DNA of 64,000 nucleotides, from the NCBI RefSeq assembly GCF_000003815.2, contig NC_049993.1, positions 3,666,518-3,730,517 on the forward strand. Reading direction: 5' to 3'. Position 1 is the first letter of the stretch. Each line of letters begins with the position of its first letter. This DNA comes from Branchiostoma floridae. Its lineage: Eukaryota; Chordata; Leptocardii; Amphioxiformes; Branchiostomatidae. This document shows positions 52,341 to 62,800 of this stretch, piece after piece. The notes under the pieces were generated by a model. That model was not told the DNA's origin and did not search any database. It worked only from the letters and a program-made list of their open reading frames with translations. Both the position numbers and the translations under genes were made by a program.

Positions 52341-55069
52341 ACATAGAGCACATGTGACAAAAATACTTCGCTACTTTCCCACACTGAGTGGCACTAATGA
52401 TTTTCGCTAATAGTGAAAGAACTTGAGATCACCGTTGTGAACCCGAAAGTAAAACTCAGGGGCACCCTCGCAGAGTCACGGAGTCACCAAAAATTGCCGC
52501 TTATATACACCTATAAAACTAAGATTACGCTGGCTCTTGGTACAATAATTTGCCTAAGAGGAGTTGGGCCTGTTCCCTTCTAAGAAATGGTACCTTCATC
52601 ACAGCTCTCTATTCACCAGCTACTGACCATACCATAACCCACAAGAAAGGCCGCTCGGGTTGGGTTGACACCTTGCCGGGAAGATTTTTACGTTTCAACA
52701 TAAACACCTGCAATGTGTGACTTATGTGGGTGCAAGCTTCAAGTTCGTGAGACATAGCCCGAATGCAAAATGTTTGTTTGCTTCGATGATATTGGCTGTA
52801 TGATGTATCATAGGTGGGGTGGGGCCCGTGGGATTTCCAAGGAAGGTGTGTATCACTGATGACATATCTAGGTCAAACCGAGTTGGTTACATGAGGTCAA
52901 ACAACAAACAGATCCTCCAGGATGCTGAATCAGCCCAACAGTTGGGCGACATCTGGGCGACATCTGGGCGACATGTGACCACTCAGTTCATCAATCCTCT
53001 AGTATTGAAAATAGCAAAGGCGATTCTCATAAGTGATTGGTCAGCGATAGGTCAGCTGCGGGCTTGTGGCCAATCAGACGGTGAACCTGAAAGCAGTCAT
53101 TTCGTGTTCAGCTATCTGTTTTTCAGTACAGATCAAGTCGTCAGCGGGTCGAGTCGGTGACACCGGAGCGGGCTGGCAGAGCGCTTCTGGAGCAGCCCAG
53201 GCCAAGGCACACAGAGGCGCGGCAAGATGAACTCACTGCCCTGGGAACCGGCTAGCTCGTTGGCAAGAAATTTTTTTCGGGGTATCAGGCAGTTATTCCC
53301 GCCTACATAGATGACCACTCGGGGGGCATGGTGATTTAGCGGGGAGTTCTTGTCTTGTTGGTCTCGACAACTTCCCGGAGTGCTATTTCTCGGTCGACGG
53401 GTTACGGGAATGACTGCCCGGCACCCCAAGATAATTGCTGGTCCACCGTCCGACCAACCGACGAGCTGACATGTCTCAAGGTATGTTATGACCTGAATAT
53501 CAGATCCCAGTCCAATCTCAAAATATCTATCCTGTGTGGATATTTTTGAGATCGGACTGGAGACTGACTGATATTTAAGCAAAGTTGTGACTTCTAAATG
53601 TATGTAATTTACATTTTTTTTGTAATTTTTTTGTAATTTGTGAAGAAATCCGTCATTTCAAACACTGTTCTCCAAGGGTAGACTAGTACCGACCCAGTCT
53701 GCTAAGCATCATTCAATCATGGGCCTGTTTCTGGTACCCTGTCTTCTTCTCCGTCCCTTCGACTTATCGCCGCCCAGGGTCAGCGGGGTAGCTAATTGAA
53801 ATCAACCGTTACCCCGTAAACAACCCCCGTGTCCGCTCATCTGCTTTAAGGTAAAGTGAATTCGTAGCTCGAAAGATATTTTTAATGGTGTGTTATCGGT
53901 GACGATAAACGTGCTATAGTTGCAATATCACAAATGAGGATGGGACTAGGTAAGGTAAAGTAAGTCTGTATTAGAAATGAATCACTTCTTGCAAGCTCTG
54001 GTTATTTTGGGACTTTGAGGATTCTATTTTCTTGCTTGATGCGTATATCTTCGACTGTGAATTTTTTCATACATATCTATTTGTTTTCCGTCTTGAGTTG
54101 TGGTATGGCAGTCTTGTGTGGCTAATTTGTTTCCACCGGTAAAACGTTTTCTCTACGTGGTCCACAGTTTTAACTTAAGTTTTGCAAATTGTATGCTCGA
54201 GCAAAGTATAGATGGTCACAGACTCTGTTTTTATTTCAAGTTGTTCGTCAGCAGGCTGGAATCGCCCTAAGTTTTTGGAAAGTGTTCAGCGAATTTTAGC
54301 TCAGACGTCAATATAAACTGCCCTGCGTGTCAGTATGGCACCAAAATGCCTATTCAAGTTCATATATCTATCAGTAAAGAACATCTTGAATTTTCTTTGT
54401 GTCAGAAATACGATGGTTATACCGTTCATGTCGCGTACCGTCCCTGTCCCGATTCCTGGCGAAGAATAAACACGGGATCGAAAACACGTTTTCCACAGCC
54501 GCTGTGAGCCAGGCATGGGGGCGACCAGGGGAATTCCGGAAGGGGAATTTGAACTGAATTGTCTTACTCCATCTCACCGTAATGATCCAACCCCAGTCGA
54601 ACAGATGGACGTTTTTACGCAAAATGGCTTACTCTAATTGGTCTTTTTTGTTTTCGTGGTCGCTATTAAACAAAACGCTTTGCTCAGAATGACCATACCG
54701 GCTTGGCCGCGCCTGCCTCATCTCTTGATTAGTACCGCTTGTGCCCCTTGTGTGTGAGGGACCGTTCGCTAATGCTACGACTAAAATAAAATAATGTTCT
54801 TTTTACTTACGTTGTAAATGTTCTTTGGAGCGTGATCCATTGTATCAACTAGTTTTATAAATTGTATGCCGTCATCCGAGCGAGTGACCCAGTTGTAATT
54901 TTGCTACTGGCTCAACATTACTGAAGTATTGATTATCACTTAGATATTGAATTTTTTTAGTTGCTCTTTGGTCGATTTTTTGCTAGATAACTTCAGTATA
55001 TCTGTTTATTTAAAGTTTCAGCTACTTTTAATCGTGTTCGACCGACCTTTTCAACCTATTCAGTAGTGT
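52341..55069. other. Noncoding region
   Basis: No secure gene. Contains three tandem ATCTGGGCGAC words at about 52948-52975 and a GC-rich, CpG-rich patch at 53040-53480 with two CCAAT motifs (ATTGGTCAG and GCCAATCAG), which could be a promoter with a leader exon ending TCTCAAG|GTATGT at 53480. No protein family is recognised downstream. Confidence 0.35.
53495..53576. repeat. Strong hairpin
   Basis: Arms of about 38 bp (left AATATCAG...CAATCTCAAAATATC, right its near complement) with a tiny TGTG-type loop. Confidence 0.75.
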
Positions 55070-55340
55070 TTACTTGTCTGTGTACAAATAACTCAAGAAC
55101 GACAGGATGGATTGGTTTTGTACTTGGCGCGCTGTTATGACCAGGTGTGATGAAAACTGGAAATAATGAAATTTCATAAGCCTCCTAGCGGCTTCTTTTG
55201 GTTCGGCAGCGAAACTCCCGGTTCTGATGTCTTATGTCTGAATATTCTATGGTCACAACTGTGGGTGGTCATCAGATCTTGTGCTTTGGAAGAAATGAAA
55301 ATGACATAAGTTTAGGTCCCCTAGAAGCTAATTCTGGAAT
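55070..55340. repeat. Dispersed repeat, copy 2 (family with 8395-8705)
   Basis: ATAACTCAAGAACGACAGGA, GATTGGTTTTGTACTTG, GTGTGATGAAAACTGGAAAT and CCTAGCGGCTTC in the same order as at 8395-8705. Confidence 0.7.
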
Positions 55341-56640
55341 TACAGCGTCGTTTTTGTAAATAATACATGTATTGTCCGAAGAGGATTTGCTCAAGACGGA
55401 AATAATGGATTTTCATGTTATCCGGTTTTGGTAGGTGTACAAAGTGAAATTTTATGAACACTTTATGCAGAAAAGAAGAACATTTGTTTGATTAGTGAAA
55501 AAAAATCTTCAATGTATCTCTTGTCCCGCGAACAAAGTATGGCCTTGACATTTGAGTAGCAGATAGGGTTTAACGTCAGGACAAAGTGGGGCGGGTTGGG
55601 GCCCCCTTGTCTCGTAAAGCTGGAAATATAAAGCCCAATCGGACGATGTATTTGTGATTTTGTTGAGCTAGGTAACATATAGTTCATATGTCATTGCTAG
55701 TCATTGTAATTTATCATAATCAATTAACAAACATATGACCATCAACATTTAAAACATCGATGAAGTCTGTAAACATAATTGGCTCACACACTTTGCTTTG
55801 CATGTGACCTGCAAGAAGAGCATACCTGCATAAAAGGTATTGTAACAAGCAGATTAATGGCATTTATTTATTTATGTGTTTTTGTCTATTTGTGTCCACA
55901 GGTACCCCGCAGGTCTACAGAAGGATTCACTGGCCAGCAAGAATCCCAGTTGCGGATGAATTGGAGTACCGATATATCCCAACAAATATCAAATGTGACA
56001 TCATCATGAAAGCAAAAAAAAAGAGAAATCAATGAAATAGCAATATTCAGGTAACGCACATGATACAAAACACACCAAATAAATGAAAACACCCATACAA
56101 AACATCACTTCCATCACACAGTAAGGCTAAGTAAAAGTAAGGCCAGCATCATGTAGTCACGGTCAGTCTGAGTTAAATGTCCACCGTACCGTGCCCAATG
56201 TAAGGAAAATCTCATCTCTGCATCTTTTATACTTGACATATCAAAAACAGTTTTCAAAACGGCATCTATATGAACCAGTGTCCATTACAGGGCCAGGCGT
56301 AACATTACTCATTATACGAAAGCCTATCTAAAACAACAACAAGCAGTTGTGACATTTTGGTCTAAATTAACATGCAGAAAGTTAATATGAAATATCTTTA
56401 AAAAGCTGTAATATAGAGTTTAATAGTGTGCACAAACAAACTCTAACCTTGTGGCTATTCCATGCCCCAAGATTAGAGTTCCTCTCTTCTTTATGTAAAG
56501 ACCGGTCCCGCAAAATGTAGGCAAAAAAGAATTCCCTAGGGAATGCATGCGTGGAATTTTTAGAATTCCTGGCAACTCAATCGCAGTGCTATAAGAACGG
56601 CTCCGCCCCTGAGGCGTCGCCAAAAAAAAAATTAAAAAAC
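55341..56640. other. Noncoding region
   Basis: AT-rich, with no gene recognised. A good acceptor-like site at about 55860-55901 precedes a 36-codon frame, but it has no family match. Confidence 0.4.
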
Positions 56641-56713
56641 ATTGTCTGTCCACGGATTCGATCCCAGAGCGTTGGCTTACCACGCGTGAACAATCCCATT
56701 GAGCCAGCGCTAC
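56641..56713 (-). repeat. tRNA-derived relic (SINE or tRNA pseudogene)
   Basis: On the minus strand TGGCTCAATGG fits the pol III A box and GGATCGAATCC fits the B box, at tRNA-like spacing, followed by a T-rich run. The acceptor ends do not pair, so it is not a working tRNA. An AGGCGTCGCCAAAA string, shared with 10337 and 10552, is adjacent. Confidence 0.45.
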
Positions 56714-58804
56714 AACATGTTACGAGCGCACGTTTTAACAAGTATACAAATGTATTGCGTTGCTTGAAAAAACCCGCGAGCCTCCGCTGGCTATTTTTCT
56801 CGCTTATAATCGAAGGTATTTCACTAAAACTTGGACAGAATACTAGAATATTTTTTGTGGGGCATTTTTATGTTGTTATTTAGCCGATTAGATGCTCTGA
56901 ATTTGCTGCATTTTCAACGTTTTTCGGCCCCGTAACCGGTTCTACCCAACGTTCAATACCCCTACTTTTTGTGATACTGCGATGCCGAGTGCCATTTTGT
57001 GACCTGTGCGTTGATAGGTTTACCCCTGACGTATCCACCAGACAGTCAGAATGTTAGCCAATCAAAAAGCTGGAAACGTGGACTGCATGCTACAGGTTCC
57101 ATTTTTTCTGAGTTTTGATTGGTCGGGTGGAATATCTGTAGAGAACACTAAATGTGTGGCTTCGCCCACATAACTATGACATATACATATGGATACTGGG
57201 TGTGACCCTTATGGTGGTATCTTACTGCACTTGAGAAACCGGTGATGCACTGCGAGGTTTGTTTACTGCGGTGTTGTTGTGTTATTTTCATGGAACAAAG
57301 TTTGTCATGATACTAATTATCATTTTCATCCTTGTCATCTAAATAAGCATGCGACTATACACCAAAAATACCTTATCTTCTATGTTCTTAATTTTTATAT
57401 CCGCCAATAAGGATAAAGCTGCAATATTTAAACAAACAATCAGCCGAGAAGTATGATGGTGATTACACAGGATCGTTAGATGATCCCAGTATGGCTGAGC
57501 AAAATTTCACACTGACATTTTCCAAAATATAACTGTCAATGTTATTACATAGTAATACGTAGTTCTCTTTTCATTATGTAACATACGGGCATCTTCTATG
57601 AAATGTTGCTATTTGTCTTAAAAATCAAGGTCAAAGTAGCTATCTCAAAATGGGGAATAGTGTACACAAATTTCGAACTTGTCATAGCTGTTTATATTAT
57701 TAGAAATGTCATAGTGAAAGAAATACAATTGTTTTTATGTCATCGAAATCGGACATACCGTTAGAGATTTATGGCAAATCAAAGGCATAAATATTGCGTC
57801 TTAATTTGTAAGGTAAAATCGATAAAATCATCTAATTAACTATGCAAGATTACAATACTCTGCAGTCTTACAAGATACAATGGAAAAAGGTTGGTATACG
57901 AAACATGCTGAATTGAAATATCGTCATGAATTGCAATTCTAGTTCAGAAATGATGAACAATCCTTATTGATTGAGTACCAGGGGTAATAAAATCTGGTAG
58001 TTAATATACAAGACCACCATATTATATCCCTATTCTTGAAGATACAAGGAAAAATGGTATACAATGGTACATGCTGAATACAAACCTGGTCTTAGAATTA
58101 TCATTTTGGTAATTTTAAGACCAATACAAGTAGCCTGGGTGCCCAGAAGAAACAGCAGAGAAGCGATATAACAGTTATATAGTGTATACTAAATGTTAGA
58201 TCCAGAAGCGACTGTATATAGTATATGATGAACGTCGGAGCGAACTACTTTCTCGATGGTTCCCTGGTTACAATACAAGTGGGTTGCGTCATTACTGCAT
58301 CCCAAACTTGACTTAGTCTGTATATAGTATTACTGCAGAACAAAAATACTGTTGCATGGGATACCAACTAAACTTAGGAACTACGGCAGGCAAATACATT
58401 CACATACTGCAAAAAACAGGGAGCGCCCACTGCAGAAAGTACCCTTAAAAATCTAGAAAAAAATTGACCAGAAATCAATTGCTGATGATATCTACAAAAA
58501 CTGCCAAATTAGTATTTGCATCTTTGACCAAAATATTAACATTGTACATTGGATTTTTAGGGATGGAGAACTACTTTGGTATAAAGAGGCGTAGCTCTGG
58601 ATAATCATGACGCCATAGAAATATGAATAAGATTTTGTCATGTAATCAGGTGCGAACTATAGAGAGAAAAATCAAAGAGCCATGGATAACACTAAGTAGC
58701 ATTTTTAAGACATCCCCAGAAGTCCTCAGCCTGACCAAGATCATACTTTAAGTATTACAAATCTTTCGATAAGGATGCATTTGGCCGTGGTGTCAAGCGT
58801 TGTC
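56714..58804. other. Noncoding AT-rich region
   Basis: No gene seen. Two inverse CCAAT-type motifs (AGCCAATCAAAAAGC at about 57056, GATTGGTCGGG at about 57117) lie in a slightly GC-richer patch. Confidence 0.5.
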
Positions 58805-58986
58805 CTAAGCCAATGGCTCAGCAACGAGCTTGAACTTCTTGGCCGCATGGGAGGCGCCGTTGAATCCTATGGTGGACGGTCTATCAGCGCCCTCTGGCAG
58901 TTTGAAGGTGAAGTGCTGCAGCAGGGACGTGATGAGGAGGAAGAGCTCCATCTCCGCCAGTTGTTTTCCCAGGCACATGCGCGGGC
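58805..58986 (-). CDS. Cytochrome P450 (CYP2-type) terminal exon, partial gene
   Basis: One exon coding the haem-binding end of a second P450. After an AG acceptor and a split Gly codon it reads PRMCLGKQLAEMELFLLITS and ends at a TAG (58805-58807) after KLVAEPLA. The exon start phase and length (182 against 191 bases) match exon 7 of the P450 at 4068-11265, to which it is clearly paralogous ([18 protein letters not shown]). No upstream exon of this gene is visible up to 59810, and beyond that lies a LINE. The gene either continues past the window or this is an orphan exon. It has no internal stop. Confidence 0.85.
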
Positions 58987-59810
58987 CTGTGCAAGATTAC
59001 ATACGAAAAGAAAAAGAAACAAAAACAGAATGGATATCAAAATTCAACTAATTAAACTACATAGAATAATAAAATTCTACTATACAACCTCCATAAAATT
59101 AGGTGGCTAAACATGTATTTACCTATATTAGCATTATGATAGCCATCGGATCTAACGATACAGTCAAATCTACGTAATTAACGTTAGTATTTTGAAATCT
59201 GTTGTATTTGGAACATCAATAACATATTAGGGCACTTTCAATTTTCAATTTGTTTTGGACAAAATGGACAGAACCTGTGGTATCTTCCGGTTTCAATATG
59301 TTAGTGACCTGTTACATAAGACCTAATTTCCTTCTCCCAAGTCAGTCAGCAAGCAATTTTAAGAAATCGACAGCATAAAGTATTGTGATAATGTAGAAGG
59401 TGGCAGGATGACAAAAGATAGAGTCTAAAATATGAAGTATTTCACCTAGAATAGTTTATAATACAGGCTTACCCCCTATGGTAGAATTCATTAAAAGTTT
59501 TGAAATGATTCTGTCTATTTTTCAAAACAATTTTACCTGTCTTATGAATATAACGTTATCAGGATTTCTCTTGCATTTCTCATGTTAGAATTAAAGATGG
59601 CATGATTTTTTTTCTAATCTATCAAACTATAGATCTTTAGCAGTGCCTGTAGTGTCTGAGTAGTGCGGTGCAGTTTGGGTTTAGTCATTTCTTCTTGGGC
59701 AGATAGGGCAAATATCCCAACGTTTGTTTAGGAGATTTGGGGTTAATTATTTACCAGATGGACAAATCATGTTTTCTTCATGGGCTAAAAACATCTTTAT
59801 AACATTTTAT
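58987..59810. other. Noncoding, probable P450 intron
   Basis: AT-rich with no recognisable exon. Confidence 0.5.
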
Positions 59811-62800
59811 AGTCAAGTCAAGTCAAAGTTTATTGCACAACAGTTGTAAAACGGGTACAATGTATGGCAAACTTAGGTAACGTTATAATGCATAAGGCAA
59901 CTAGTAATATACTAGTAGTAGAAGTAACAATAGATGAAGGTTATGCAATGTTCGAAGGAACATAGTGTATGATGCATCGATGTGAAACAAATCTAGAATG
60001 TTGCTACAGACTATTTGCTAATAACATGAACTATTTGCTAATAACATGAATCTAATACATACTACATTCAGGCTCGATTTTATACATACTGCATTCGGGC
60101 TCCATTTTATACAAGCAATATGATGAAGAGGAGACACAGCGAGGATCTTATCGTCTAGTATATTACATTACTATGACAATGTTCACAAATTAAGTTGATA
60201 TCATGAGGTTTCTTTTCTGCATGGATGTATATATGTATTGACCTACGTAAACGGAAACAGTGTCGGGACATGACATAAGTACATGAAATAGCTCTCTGTT
60301 TGTCTTTGGTAGTGATTTGTACTTTATCGTCTGCATTAATTTAGCTCTTTCTTCTATGTAAGTCGGACATTCTATCATGAAATGGCATTCATCTTCTACG
60401 CCTTCTTTGCATGTTGGACACAGTCTCTGGCTTGCTGGGACATTATTGTGACGGCCTTTTTCAATTTCTAACTGGTGTGAAGCAATTCTCAGTTTTGTTG
60501 TATTGGCTACGAAGGATTTGTTTTGGACCGAAAGCAAGTATTTCTCAATCTGGAATTCAGATTTTATTTTTGAATATGTCTCGAGTTTACTGGAACTTTT
60601 GATTTTTTGTCGCCAGCTGGATAGAAACTCGTCTTTAAGGCGCTCCTTGAACATGTTTCCAAAATAGTTGGCGCTAATGGTAGGGTTCAGCCAAATATTT
60701 TGGAACCCATGTCTGCAGAGTGTATCTCGTACATGTATAACCCAGTCTTGTTCTAGTCTTACAGCTTCATTATATGCCTTTTTCACTATTCTGTCATTCG
60801 GAAGGCTGTTCAATCTTATCCAATATTTAACCAGTTGAGTCTGAGTATCTATGTATAGCGGGAACATGCCCAATTCTCCCCTTACGGCAGCGTTAACTGA
60901 ACTTTTGGGGACGCGGAGAAGTATCTTGCAGAAGTTTAGAAGAACATATTCTAGGTCGGAAACCTCGTAAGAAATCGGAGGTTGGATAACCGTAATGTTT
61001 TGTTTTGCTAAAGTATTGGAATGGTATATTATCTGTAACTTATCGTTGTACTTGCTGAGTCGAATCAGAACCGGACGGTTAGATGGTGGGTCGGATTTTT
61101 TACCGACACGATTAACTCTACGGATATTAACATCCGATCCTAGTATCGGAGATATAATGTTGGATACTATTTGTCTTATGTTTTCATTTGGATATTCCGT
61201 TACTCCGTTAAGGATGAGATCCCGTGATTGAACTGTTGTTCCCAGTATCTCGCTACAATAAAGCAAAATTGGTTTGACTAAACTATTAAATAAATCAAGG
61301 GCTAGCGGAATGGATGGGTTGTAGTTTGATAGAAGGAGGGATCTAAGTTTGAAAGAAGCCCGGAGGGCTTTTATTCTGAGTTGTTTTGTTGCACGCTGAA
61401 ATGATCCGGAGGGTGTTATATCTACCCCCAGATAGGTATAGAAGTTTGCAATGTTTAAAACCTGTCCTTGTGATTGGAAATTTGAGTTTTTGTTGTTAGC
61501 TGTTCGACCATTTTTGGAAAAAATCATCACTTTAGTTTTGTCTCTATTGATTGCTAGCTTCCAGAGTGAGCAAAATCTGTCCAGTCTTTTTAGGCACTCT
61601 TGAAGACCCTTTTCTGACTTTGAGAGGAGGACAAGGTCGTCTGCCCATAGGAGACTGTTAATTGGAGTATTCTCGAGACTGACAGGATCACATAATGATG
61701 AAGACAACTCGGATGGAAGGTCATTTATGAAAAGGTTGAATAGAAGGGGGCTTAGGTTACACCCTTGGCGTACGCCGCACGTTGATTTAAAGTAGTCTGA
61801 TAGGCCATTAGGAGTTTTAACACAATATTTTACGTTGGAATACATGGATTGTATGATTCTGAAGAATTGTCCACCTATGCCTGATGATAACAGTTTGTAG
61901 TACAAGCCATCTCTCCAAACAGAATCGAACGCTTTCTTGAAATCAACAAAGCACGCGTATAACTTGCCACCAGGTTCAGACAACTGTTTGTCGATGATAG
62001 TCTTAAGCACGAAGATGTTGTCACTAGTCCGGAAATTTTGTCTAAATCCGGATTGGAAAGGAGTCAATAGATTGTTATCTTCTAGAAAGTGCTGCAGACG
62101 GTTACTTAATATGAGAGTGAACAATTTTCCAACGCAACTAGAAATCGCGATCCCTCTATAATTTGACGGATTGGATGTATTGCCACTTTTGTGTATGGGA
62201 ACGAGAATGTTTTGACTCCATTGGTGGGGAAATGTACCGGACTGGATGGCGAGATTGAACAGTTTCTTCAGTGGCATGACAAGTTGGTTTGCGCCACATT
62301 TTAGCATTTCGTTGGTGATGGAGTCTGTGCCGCAGGCTTTACGACACTTTACTTTATGTAGACCGGCTATGATTTCGTCTTCTGAGATGTCGTAGTCCAA
62401 GGGATTCCCCGTTTTATTTGCAAGGATTTTGATAATAGTTTCAGTATGCTCTTTATTTCCTATGTCAACTTGAATATTACTTCCCGTTGTCTGAAGAAGA
62501 TCTGGGTCTTTCTGACCGACATGTTGATGGAAATCTGTGTCAGCTTCATTACTTTTGACAAGGTCGTTTAGGTTTTTGAAGTGAGATTTCCATTCTTCGG
62601 GGCTTATATTATTATTTTCATCTTGTTTATCATTTCCATCCTGGTTTTGAATTTTCATTTCTCTCCAAAATTTTTGTGGGTCTGATTTGCTAAGTTTATA
62701 AAGATCGTTCCATTGCCTTTCTTTGAAGAGTTTTCTTTCTGTTTTAATCTTTTTCTTGTAAATCTTGAGGTTGTTAAAATAGGCATGGCGAAGATCGAGT

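Noticed and set aside
53355-53549. Short plus-strand frame with several Cys and Trp residues
   Set aside because: No family match; kept only as part of a possible leader-exon region.
55902-56009. Possible last exon after a good polypyrimidine/AG site
   Set aside because: Only 36 codons, no family match and no partner exon identified.
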